From Kribbella sandramycini (GTDB taxonomy: Bacteria; Actinomycetota; Actinomycetes; Propionibacteriales; Kribbellaceae), in assembly GCF_013131805.1 (NCBI RefSeq), contig NZ_JABJRC010000001.1:1488001-1552000 (forward strand): a stretch of DNA of 64,000 nt. Reading direction: 5' to 3'. This document shows, in pieces, positions 17,361 through 24,619 of the stretch. Position numbers and translations under genes: made by a program. Under the pieces are notes generated by a model. That model made no database searches, had not been told where the DNA came from, and saw only the letters and a list, made by a program, of their open reading frames with translations. Within the stretch, counting starts at the first letter, position 1; the number at the start of each line of letters is the position of its first letter.

Positions 17361-18611
17361 GTGGGACCGGAATGGGTAGCGATCCTGGCGCTGGTCGCGC
17401 TGTTCGTGGTGGGGACCGTGCTACCGATCAACATGGGCGCACTGGCGTACGTCGCCGCCTGGCTGGTCGGGATGTACTCGCTGAAACTCAGCGAGAAGGA
17501 GATTCTGGCCGGGATCAGCGGTGATCTCGTCCTGACGCTGATCGGCGTCACGTTCTTGTTCGGGATAGCGAAGAACAACGGCACCGTCGACCTGATAGTC
17601 CGGGGCGCCGTCCGCGGGGTGGGCGGGCGGGTCGCGCTGATCCCGTGGGTGATGTTCGCGGTCACCGCCGTGCTGACCGCGATCGGCGCCGCGAGCCCGG
17701 CGGCGTGCGCGATCATCGGGCCGATCGCCCTCGGCTTCGCCGCGCGATATCAGATCAACCCGCTGATGATGGGGATGTTCGTCGTCCACGGCGCGCAGGG
17801 CGGCGGGTTCTCGCCGATCAGCATCTACGGCACGATCACCAACTCGGTGATGGCCGACAACGGCCTGCCGAACAGCGAGCTGACCGTCTTCCTGTCCAGC
17901 CTGGCCGTCAACCTCGTGATGGCGATCATCCTGTTCGTGCTGCTCGGCGGCCGCAAACTGCTGTCCCAGCGCGCCGACAAGACCGAACCGGCGGACGCCG
18001 AGACGCCGCTGGGCGCGCGCCGGGATCAGATCCTGACGCTGATCGCGTTCCTCGGCGTCGCGGTCGTCGCGCTGGTCTTCGACAAGAACATCGGCTTCGT
18101 CGCGATCACGGCCGCTGTGCTGCTCGCGATCCTGTCGCCGATCAAGAACAAGGACGCCGCCAAGCAGGTCGCCTGGCCGACCGTCCTGCTGGTCGCCGGC
18201 GTCAGCACGTACGCCGCGATCCTCACCGAGGCCGGCTCGCCGCAGTTCGTCGGCAAGTGGGCCGCGGGCCTCGGCGCGGCGGTGATCGGCGCGCTCGTGC
18301 TCTGCTACGTCGGCGGCGTCGTCTCCGCATTCGCCTCGTCGACCGCGCTGCTGCCGGTGATCATCCCGATCGCGCTGCCGCTGATCGCGCACGGCCACCT
18401 GAACGCCGGCCTGTTCGTCGCGGCCCTCGCGGTCGCCTCGACGATCGTCGACGTCAGCCCGTTCTCCACCAACGGCGCGCTGATGCTGGCGAACCGGCCG
18501 GACACGATCACCGAACCCGTGTACTACAAGCAGATCCTGACCTACAGCGTGATCGTGGTCGTCGTCGGGCCGCTGCTGGTCTGGGCCGCGCTGGTGGCGC
18601 CGGGATGGTGA
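17361..18611 (+). CDS. MatC-like dicarboxylate carrier
   Basis: Inner-membrane carrier of 416 residues, about 12 predicted spans. The N-terminus VGTVLPINMGALAYVAAWLVGMY and ISGDLVLTLIGVTFLFGIAKNNGTVD correspond to the MatC N-terminal domain. FVVHGAQGGGFSPISIYGTITNSVM and STIVDVSPFSTNGALMLA carry the duplicated transport signatures. MatC was described as a malonate/dicarboxylate carrier. GTG 17361 is preferred (GGGGGG just upstream); a GTG at 17343 is the alternative. The gene overlaps the carboxyltransferase gene by a few bases, which suggests a common role with a malonate-like or acyl-CoA substrate. Confidence 0.85.
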   Translation: MGPEWVAILALVALFVVGTVLPINMGALAYVAAWLVGMYSLKLSEKEILAGISGDLVLTLIGVTFLFGIAKNNGTVDLIVRGAVRGVGGRVALIPWVMFAVTAVLTAIGAASPAACAIIGPIALGFAARYQINPLMMGMFVVHGAQGGGFSPISIYGTITNSVMADNGLPNSELTVFLSSLAVNLVMAIILFVLLGGRKLLSQRADKTEPADAETPLGARRDQILTLIAFLGVAVVALVFDKNIGFVAITAAVLLAILSPIKNKDAAKQVAWPTVLLVAGVSTYAAILTEAGSPQFVGKWAAGLGAAVIGALVLCYVGGVVSAFASSTALLPVIIPIALPLIAHGHLNAGLFVAALAVASTIVDVSPFSTNGALMLANRPDTITEPVYYKQILTYSVIVVVVGPLLVWAALVAPGW

Positions 18612-20002
18612 CCACGTTGAGCGCCGCGCAGGGATTGATCGACGCGTTCCTCGACGACGGCTCGTTCGAGTCGTGGGACCAGCCGGCCGTCCACGTCGCC
18701 GATCCGGAGTACCAGGAGCAGTTACGCCGAGCCGCCGAGCGCTCCGGGACGGACGAGGCCGTGCTGACCGGCCGGGGCACCGTGCACGGCCGCCCGGTGG
18801 TCGTGCTGGTCAGCGAGTTCGCGTTCCTGGCCGGCTCGATCGGCCGGGTCGCCGCGGAGCGGATCACCAGCGCCGTACGCCGAGCCACCGCCGAAGGGCT
18901 CCCGATCGTGGCGTCCACCGCCTCGGGCGGGACGCGCGTCCAGGAAGGGGCGCCGGCCTTCGTCGAGATGATCTCGATCTCGACCGCGATCATGGCGCAC
19001 AAGGCCGCCGGGCTGCCGTATCTGGTCCATCTGCGGCACCCGACGACCGGCGGCGTGTTCGCGTCCTGGGGTTCGCTCGGCCATGTGACCGTGGCCGAGC
19101 CGGGCGCGCTGACCGGGTTCCTCGGCCCGAAGGTGTTCGAGGCCTTACACGGTGCGGAGTTCCCCGAAGGGGTGCAGACCGCGGAGAACCTGGCCGCGCA
19201 CGGAGTGATCGACGGCGTGGTCTCGATGGCCGATCTGCCGGTGCTGCTCGACCGGGCGCTCGGCGTCCTGGTCGATCCGCCGGTCGCGCCGCGGTTGCCG
19301 CGGCGTACCGGCTCGATCGACCCGGGCGACGCCTGGGCCTCGGTGCTGCGGACGCGGCGTCCGGAGCGGGCCGGCGTCCGCGATCTGTTGCGGTACGGCG
19401 CGACCGGGACGGTCCGGCTGACCGAGCCGGATGCGAGTGTGCTGGTCGCGCTGACGCGCCTCGACGGGCAGCCTTGTGTGGTGGTCGGCCAGGATCGGTC
19501 CCAGTCGAAGCCGATGGGCCCGGCGGCGCTCCGGCAGGCGCGGCGCGGGATGAACCTGGCCGAGTCGCTCGGGCTGCCGTTGGTGACCGTGATCGACACT
19601 CCGGGCGCCGAGCTGTCCCCGGCGGCCGAGGAGGGCGGGCTGGCCGGGGAGATCGCGCAGTGCATCGCGACGCTGGCCACGCTGACCGTTCCGACGCTCG
19701 CGATCCTGCTCGGGCAAGGCACGGGCGGCGGCGCGCTGGCGTTGCTACCGGCCAAGACCGTCATCGCGCCTGAGCACGCGTGGCTCGCTCCGCTCCCGCC
19801 GGAGGGTGCGAGCCAGATCGTCCATCACGATGTCGAGCACGCCGCGGCCATGGCGCGGCAGCAGCGAATCAGCGCGCTCGATCTGCACGTCAGCCGGATG
19901 ATCCACCAGCTGATTCCGGAGAACGACGCCGACACCGCGCAGTCCCTGGCGGTCGCCGTCGTCGCGGAGGCGGCCGCGCAGCTCAGTCGGCAATCCGCGT
20001 AA
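18605..20002 (+). CDS. Fused AccD-AccA-type acyl-CoA carboxyltransferase
   Basis: 465 residues (ATG 18605 or GTG 18608, overlapping the carrier's stop). The N-terminal half resembles the ACC beta subunit (FAFLAGSIGRVAAERI, IVASTASGGTRVQEG, GHVTVAEPGALTGFLGP). The C-terminal half resembles the alpha subunit (QARRGMNLAESLGLPLVTVIDTPGAELSP, GQGTGGGALALLPA, PPEGASQIV). The bacterial AccD zinc-ribbon is missing, as in actinobacterial one-piece carboxyltransferases. No biotin carboxylase or biotin carrier gene lies nearby, so it must borrow one or act on malonyl-CoA in the reverse direction. The pairing with MatC makes malonate use an attractive but unproven reading. Confidence 0.85.
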   Translation: MVTTLSAAQGLIDAFLDDGSFESWDQPAVHVADPEYQEQLRRAAERSGTDEAVLTGRGTVHGRPVVVLVSEFAFLAGSIGRVAAERITSAVRRATAEGLPIVASTASGGTRVQEGAPAFVEMISISTAIMAHKAAGLPYLVHLRHPTTGGVFASWGSLGHVTVAEPGALTGFLGPKVFEALHGAEFPEGVQTAENLAAHGVIDGVVSMADLPVLLDRALGVLVDPPVAPRLPRRTGSIDPGDAWASVLRTRRPERAGVRDLLRYGATGTVRLTEPDASVLVALTRLDGQPCVVVGQDRSQSKPMGPAALRQARRGMNLAESLGLPLVTVIDTPGAELSPAAEEGGLAGEIAQCIATLATLTVPTLAILLGQGTGGGALALLPAKTVIAPEHAWLAPLPPEGASQIVHHDVEHAAAMARQQRISALDLHVSRMIHQLIPENDADTAQSLAVAVVAEAAAQLSRQSA

Positions 20003-20162
20003 CGATCGCGGGCATCGTCGTGCATACGTGCCGGGTCGACCCGACACTCGGCAGGTCGACCGTCTCGACGCGCCGGCCGTCGAGCGAATCACGTAAAGCC
20101 TGCCAGCACCACGAGCCGTGCCAGGCGCCGTGAACCAGCAGCAGAGCGGGACGTTCTGACAT
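19983..20162 (-). pseudogene. Alpha/beta-hydrolase N-terminal remnant
   Basis: A 59-codon reading frame from ATG 20162 begins exactly like an alpha/beta hydrolase (ALLLVHGAWHGSWCWQALRDSL, with the oxyanion-loop HGAWHG) and then runs out at SVGSTRHVCTTMPAIVTRIAD. No nucleophile elbow or catalytic His follows. The normal protein is ~230-300 residues. The 3' end overlaps the end of the carboxyltransferase gene on the other strand by 20 bp. Best explained as a gene truncated by deletion; a genuine 59-residue protein is unlikely. Confidence 0.6.
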
Positions 20163-20222
20163 GGCCTCAGTGCACGCCCGCTCCCCCGACGGCAGCAAGA
20201 GGTCGCTTCCACTGGGCGGAAC

Positions 20223-20789
20223 TCAGGAGGTAAGGCAGTCGGTGGCTCCGTTGCGCCATTGGTGGTCGTAGCGGCCGGCGACCTTGGTGACGAAGGATTC
20301 GATGGCGTCGGCGTCGATGGTGGGGGACTTTTGCAGGCGTTGCCAGGCGGTGAGGGCGATGCCGGTGCTGAGGGTGGGGTGTGGTGCGACGACGACGTCG
20401 CGCGGGTGGCGGCGTCCGACGCGCTCCAGGCGATCGATGTCGGCGGGCGAGGTGCCAGGCGCGTACTGGAGGAGGACATGGCCGTGTTCGAGGATGTGGA
20501 CCTGAAGCTCCGGCGGGATGGGCGATCGGTAGATGCCGGGGATGACGACGCGGGGTGAGTGCGGGCCGGAGGTGGGCGGGTCGGTGCGGTAGGGGTCGTG
20601 CGGGGCGTTGCTGTAGGCGAGGTGCCGGTTGCCTTCGAAGGGTTGCGGCGTGCCGGGGACCTCGTTGCAGGGCAGGGCTTCGCGGTCGGTGAACTGACCG
20701 AGCAGGACGCCGAACGCGAAGCTGGACATGGTGATCACGCTGAGCGTGGTGACGAGGATGCCGACGAGCAGGCCGGCCCGTTGTCTCAT
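20223..20789 (-). CDS. DUF3105 membrane-anchored protein of the RiPP-like operon
   Basis: 188 residues from ATG 20789 (ATGA overlap with the M50 gene). One N-terminal membrane span (LLVGILVTTLSVITMSSFAFGVLLG) is followed by an extracytoplasmic DUF3105 domain. Family signatures visible are NAPHDPYRTDPPTSGPHSP and VHILEHGHVLLQYAPG. The conserved His residues suggest a metal site, but the family's biochemical role is unknown. As the last gene of the operon it may act on, or protect against, the exported peptide; that is inference from position only. Confidence 0.85.
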   Translation of the reverse strand: MRQRAGLLVGILVTTLSVITMSSFAFGVLLGQFTDREALPCNEVPGTPQPFEGNRHLAYSNAPHDPYRTDPPTSGPHSPRVVIPGIYRSPIPPELQVHILEHGHVLLQYAPGTSPADIDRLERVGRRHPRDVVVAPHPTLSTGIALTAWQRLQKSPTIDADAIESFVTKVAGRYDHQWRNGATDCLTS

Positions 20790-22000
20790 CGGGCGGCCCG
20801 GCGGCGGTTGCGGATCGCGACGCCGACTGGGAGGAAGACGTTCAGGGACGTGAAGGCGAGCAAGATCAGGCCCTCCCACCAGTAGAGGCTCAGGACGGGC
20901 GCCTGGGCGATGACCCCGAACGCCCAGCCGAAGGTGACTTTCGCGCTCGGGACGATGAAGTGGATCGCGAACCAGACCATCCAGATCAGACCGGCGACGT
21001 ACAGCAGGCGGTACCAGCGCGCGACGCGCAGGTCGCGTGCGGCGGCCGTGTCGAGCACGGTCTGCTCCTCCGGCTTGAGCCGGCGGACCAGGCGCTTCAG
21101 CGACAGCCGGGTGACTTGGTGCAGGTTGCCACAGCCGGTCGCGGTGGACATCACGAGATACATGTCGGTGCGCAGGTAGGCCAAGGTCTGGAAGGCGAGT
21201 TTCGCGACCTGGCTGAGCACGACCATCGCGAGGATCCGGATCAGCATCGGCGACAGGTCGATCCAGCCGCGCGACCAGGCGTACCGCGGCGCGACGGCGA
21301 GGAACAGGACGACGCTGTCGATCGCCATCCCGGCCAGGAACGGCCCGTAGCGTTTGGCCGGCGGCAGCGCCCACAACCCCGACAGGTCGGTCTCGAGCAC
21401 CGGGAAGATGCCCCGGCGCTCCAGCCGCAACCGCGACGGGATGCCGACCGCCGCGCCCGCGAACGCATGCCAGGCCTCGTGCAGGAAGGTCAGCAGGATC
21501 ACCACCACGTTGGTGACCAGCAGGCTCAGCACGATATCCGGGAAGACGAACGTGTCCTCGTACGTCGGGCGCAGCGACGGCTCCAGCCCGAACATCACCA
21601 GCGTCGCGACCAGGCAGGCGACGTACGCCGCCCACGCCACCGGCCCGAAGAACGGCCGGACCAGCCAGGACGGGATCCGCGACACCGCCCAGTGCCGCGC
21701 CTCGTCGCGCACCGCCGTGGCGGCGGGATCGGCAGCCGGACGGGCGATCCCGGCTTCGACGAGGGCCGCCGCGAAGTCGGCCGCGTCGATCGCCTCGCCG
21801 GTCTCCCGCTCCAGCTCGGCAGCCGCCGCTGCGACCGAACTGCCGGCCGCCAGCAGCTCGACCAGCCGGGCGCCGGCTTCCGGGACGACGATGAAGTCGC
21901 CGGTCGCCGGGTCGCCAACGACGTACTCGTCGTCGGCCTCGCGCCGGACGATCACCCCGGCGAGGTCGAGCCGGGAGTCGGCGTCGATCACCTGGGTCAT
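20786..22000 (-). CDS. M50-like membrane zinc metalloprotease with PqqD-like N-terminus
   Basis: 404 residues. Residues ~15-90 (EYVVGDPATGDFIVVPEAGARLVELLAAG...) look like a PqqD/RRE-type peptide-recognition domain. Then come about six to seven membrane spans, with a zinc-protease motif HEAWH at residues 174-178 in the second hydrophobic block and a likely second motif at LRTDMYLV (~277-284). This architecture occurs in peptide-maturation operons, where the protease removes a leader or exports the product. ATG 22000 overlaps the stop of the ThiF-like gene (ATGA), and the stop overlaps the DUF3105 start. Confidence 0.88.
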   Translation of the reverse strand: MTQVIDADSRLDLAGVIVRREADDEYVVGDPATGDFIVVPEAGARLVELLAAGSSVAAAAAELERETGEAIDAADFAAALVEAGIARPAADPAATAVRDEARHWAVSRIPSWLVRPFFGPVAWAAYVACLVATLVMFGLEPSLRPTYEDTFVFPDIVLSLLVTNVVVILLTFLHEAWHAFAGAAVGIPSRLRLERRGIFPVLETDLSGLWALPPAKRYGPFLAGMAIDSVVLFLAVAPRYAWSRGWIDLSPMLIRILAMVVLSQVAKLAFQTLAYLRTDMYLVMSTATGCGNLHQVTRLSLKRLVRRLKPEEQTVLDTAAARDLRVARWYRLLYVAGLIWMVWFAIHFIVPSAKVTFGWAFGVIAQAPVLSLYWWEGLILLAFTSLNVFLPVGVAIRNRRRAAR

Positions 22001-23088
22001 GTCCACCCGCAGGTTGGGCAGGTGACGCCGGGGGTCGGGCGGACGGTGTAGTGGTAGGTCAGGTCGGTCAGGCTGAGGTGGAACATCAGACCGCGCGTCG
22101 TGGTCGGGATGCCGGCGAGGTGGTAGACGGCGTCCAATGCGGCCAGATGGCCGGTGAGGTTCGCGGTCGGGGCGATCACGGCGTGACCGGTGAACGGGAA
22201 CAGATCCTCCGGCTCTTGGCCGTGCTGCTCCCGCAGGCGGTCGCGGACACTCGGCAGACAGTCCGGGCAACAGGTCTCCCCCGGTACGAAGAGTCCGACG
22301 ACAGCCATCGGACCGGCGTACTGCGCTTGCATCCACGGCGTCCGGGTCCGCAGGGCGGCCGCGTTCGTCCACTCGCGAATGGTGTGCATCGGCTGGTCGG
22401 CGCAGAGGATGAGCAGATCGCCTTGGTCCATCAGATAGGCGACGGCGTCGGCGGAGTCGACCTTGAGCTCCTCGCCGGTGACGACGGCGTGCTTGTTGAT
22501 CTTGCTCAGCCGCTCGACCGCGACCGGAATCTTCGGTTTGCCGAGGTCCTCCTCGGTGTAGAGCAACTGGCGAGTGAGGTTACCGGCCTCGATCACGTCG
22601 AAATCCGCACAGTGCACCGCGCCGACGCCGGCCGCGACCAGCGAGGCGGCGACCGCGGATCCGGTGCCGCCGAGGCCGAGGACGACGACTTTGCTCGCCT
22701 TGAGTCGTGACTGGACGTCGTACCGGGACACGCGTGGCGTCAGGTCGACCCAGGCGTAATAGGTGTGCGCACGGTCGTAGCGATCGAGCTCCTCGGGGCT
22801 CAGGTTGCCGGGCGGCGGCGCGGCGGCGTCCTCGACGTAGCCGGCATCGATGATCGCCTGCAGTGCGTCGGTCGCCTCGTCCGGTGTCAGCTCGGGCCGA
22901 TCGGCGGTCAGCTGCTCGACGATCTCGGTGCGACTCCGGCTGCCGTCCATCAGCCCGAGTAGTTGCCAGACCATCCCGTCGGGGTCGTCGATCTCGGCGC
23001 CGATCCCCTGTTGTCTCCCCCCGATCGTGACCAGGGCCGGCGTCAGCCGGACCGGTTTGTGGATCCCCTTCACGCGCGGTTTCTCCAT
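21997..23088 (-). CDS. E1/ThiF-like adenylating enzyme with N-terminal peptide-recognition region
   Basis: 363 residues. Residues ~1-90 (GMVWQLLGLMDGSRSRTEIVEQL...) resemble a PqqD-like RRE, or the N-terminal region of ThiF-like RiPP enzymes. The Rossmann fold begins with VVVLGLGGTGSAVAASL (GxGGxG at 138-143). Asp at 162/164 and the NLTRQ segment (170-174) form the ATP/carboxylate-activation site. Paired CPDC (274-277) and CPTC (357-360) should bind structural zinc. E1-like enzymes adenylate a C-terminal carboxylate (ThiS, MoaD, microcin C precursor), so the peptide encoded just upstream, ending in Cys-Gly, is the obvious partner. Good RBS (GGGGAGGG) before ATG 23088. Confidence 0.9.
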   Translation of the reverse strand: MEKPRVKGIHKPVRLTPALVTIGGRQQGIGAEIDDPDGMVWQLLGLMDGSRSRTEIVEQLTADRPELTPDEATDALQAIIDAGYVEDAAAPPPGNLSPEELDRYDRAHTYYAWVDLTPRVSRYDVQSRLKASKVVVLGLGGTGSAVAASLVAAGVGAVHCADFDVIEAGNLTRQLLYTEEDLGKPKIPVAVERLSKINKHAVVTGEELKVDSADAVAYLMDQGDLLILCADQPMHTIREWTNAAALRTRTPWMQAQYAGPMAVVGLFVPGETCCPDCLPSVRDRLREQHGQEPEDLFPFTGHAVIAPTANLTGHLAALDAVYHLAGIPTTTRGLMFHLSLTDLTYHYTVRPTPGVTCPTCGWT

Positions 23089-23110
23089 CGAGCCCTCCCC
23101 AGAGCGCGAA

Positions 23111-23136
23111 CCGGGACGTGGTCGCCCACGCCCCGG
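23111..23136 (-). terminator. Stem-loop between precursor and modifying enzymes (likely attenuator)
   Basis: On the minus strand CCGGGGCGTGG (23136-23126), loop GCGA, then CCACGTCCCGG (23121-23111): an 11-bp stem with one G-U pair, closed by a GNRA tetraloop. It begins 20 bases after the precursor stop. There is no U-tract, so it is probably a partial terminator or mRNA-stabilising hairpin that makes the precursor more abundant than the enzymes, as is common in RiPP operons. Confidence 0.65.
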
Positions 23137-23156
23137 CTCCGAATCAAACGCTGCGA

Positions 23157-23276
23157 CTAGCCACAGACCTCGTTACGGCAACCGGGGTCGGTGACGATGA
23201 TCGCCGTGGTCTCCAGCTTCTCGAGCCGGCGAACCATGATCTTGCGCGGCTCCGGCTTGGTCTCGACCTTCTCCAT
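23157..23276 (-). CDS. RiPP-like precursor peptide (39 aa)
   Basis: A 39-codon gene from ATG 23276 to TAG 23159-23157, with a strong ribosome-binding site (GAGGGG, 8 bases upstream). The N-terminal ~28 residues are highly charged (MEKVETKPEPRKIMVRRLEK, then LETTAIIV), as in a leader. The C-terminal 11 residues TDPGCRNEVCG hold the only two Cys (33 and 38) and form the likely core. The first gene of the operon, separated by a hairpin from the E1-like, M50-like and DUF3105 genes. The E1-like protein also begins MEK. No known RiPP class is recognised from the core. Too short for standard ORF calling, and therefore probably unannotated. Confidence 0.8.
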   Translation of the reverse strand: MEKVETKPEPRKIMVRRLEKLETTAIIVTDPGCRNEVCG

Positions 23277-23417
23277 GACGGTTTCCCCTCTTGTTCGGGC
23301 GGTAACTGCGTAACTACGGCGGGCCCACCGCGAGCCTCAGTAGAACATCGATTTCCGGCACTGCCCATTGGGGAAATCCCGATGATTTCGGCCCTCTTTC
23401 AAACCCTCGAACGAATT
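23277..23417 (-). promoter_or_regulatory. Promoter region of the RiPP-like operon
   Basis: A 141-bp AT-richer stretch between the precursor start and the end of the aldo/keto reductase gene, which is on the same strand upstream. GAAATC (23373-23378) and GATTTC (23384-23389) form a 6-bp inverted repeat with five bases between, suitable as an operator. AGTTAC occurs twice (…GTAGTTACGCAGTTACC… on the minus strand) just upstream of the ribosome-binding site. No convincing -35/-10 pair could be fixed by eye. Confidence 0.4.
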
Positions 23418-24500
23418 TCAGTACCGCTCGGCCGGCTCGCCGAGGATCTCCAGCCGCCCGTACGCCGAGCCGTCCACGGTGAGCCCCGGGAACTGCAGCA
23501 GCGGCGCGAGCAAGGCATTGTTTTCGGCCGGGAAGTTCAGCGCCGGCGCCGAGACCGCCGCGAGCCGCGCCCGGGCGTCGGCGGGCAGATCGAGGGCCAG
23601 CGACTTCAGGTTCGCCCGGAGCTGCTCGGGACGCCGCGCGCCGAGAATCGTGGTGGTCAGGCCCGCACCGTCCCGGACCCAGGCCAGCGCGACCTCGGCC
23701 GCGCTCACCCCGAGCTCGGTCGCGACCTCGCGGACGGCGTCCAGGATCGGGTAAGTCGCGGCCGGCGGCTGCTGAGCCCGGCTCCGGGCCGTGTCGGCCG
23801 GTTCGGTCGGACCGGCGCCGAACTTGCCGGCCAGCCAGCCGCCCTTGAGCGGCGACCAGGCGAAGGCGCCGACGCCGAGACTGCGGGCCATCGGGAGCAG
23901 CTCGCCTTCAATCGTCCGCTCCAGCAGCGAGTACTCGGCCTGGATCGCGATCGGCGCCGACCAGCCGCGCAGCCGGGCCGTCGTGATCGCCTCGGCCGTC
24001 GCCCACGCCGGGACGTCGGAGAACCCGGCGTACCGGATCTTCCCGGCGGTGACGAGGTCGTCGAGGGTCCGCAGCGTCTCGTCGAGCGGGGTGCCGGGGT
24101 CGAAGTTGTGCAGCCAGTAGATGTCCAGATGGTCGGTGCGCAGGCGGCGTAACGAGTCGTGCAGCTGGTGCAGGATCGCCTTGCGGCCCGCGCCGCCGCC
24201 GTTCGGATCGCCGGCGTGCAGGTTCGCGAAGAACTTCGAGCCCACGACGAGCCGGTCGCGCACCCCGGGGTGGGCGGCCAGCCAGTCGCCGATGATCACC
24301 TCGGAATGGCCGAAGGTGTAGATGTTCGCGGTGTCGATCGAGTTGCCGCCGGCGTCGACGTACTCGTCGAGCATCCGCTCGGAGTCCGCGACCGAGGCGC
24401 CCCAGCCGTGGTCCTCGCCGAAGGTCATCGTGCCCAGGGTCGCCGGGCTGATCCGCAGGCCCGAGCCGGGCACGGTGCGATAGGAATCCAATGTGGTCAT
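23418..24500 (-). CDS. Aldo/keto reductase
   Basis: NADPH-dependent oxidoreductase with a TIM-barrel fold; 360 residues from ATG 24500. The catalytic tetrad is visible as Asp in SIDTANIYTFGHSE, the Tyr of NIYTFG, Lys in VVGSKFF and His in IYWLHNFD. SPLKGGWLAGKF and TTTILGARRPEQLRANL carry the cofactor-binding C-terminal signatures. The physiological substrate is not evident. It is divergent from an AraC-type regulator that probably controls it, the usual arrangement for this type of reductase. It lies upstream of the RiPP-like operon on the same strand, but the 141-bp gap argues for separate transcription. Confidence 0.93.
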   Translation of the reverse strand: MTTLDSYRTVPGSGLRISPATLGTMTFGEDHGWGASVADSERMLDEYVDAGGNSIDTANIYTFGHSEVIIGDWLAAHPGVRDRLVVGSKFFANLHAGDPNGGGAGRKAILHQLHDSLRRLRTDHLDIYWLHNFDPGTPLDETLRTLDDLVTAGKIRYAGFSDVPAWATAEAITTARLRGWSAPIAIQAEYSLLERTIEGELLPMARSLGVGAFAWSPLKGGWLAGKFGAGPTEPADTARSRAQQPPAATYPILDAVREVATELGVSAAEVALAWVRDGAGLTTTILGARRPEQLRANLKSLALDLPADARARLAAVSAPALNFPAENNALLAPLLQFPGLTVDGSAYGRLEILGEPAERY

Positions 24501-24619
24501 GTGATCGAGTCTTCGCCGCGGCGGCCGGCGTCCGTAGACCGATTCGCCCGGCTTCTTGCCTGATCGGCTCACCTGCGCCGGGATCGGGCAACCGGCGGGT
24601 TTACTGGAGGACGTGGACG

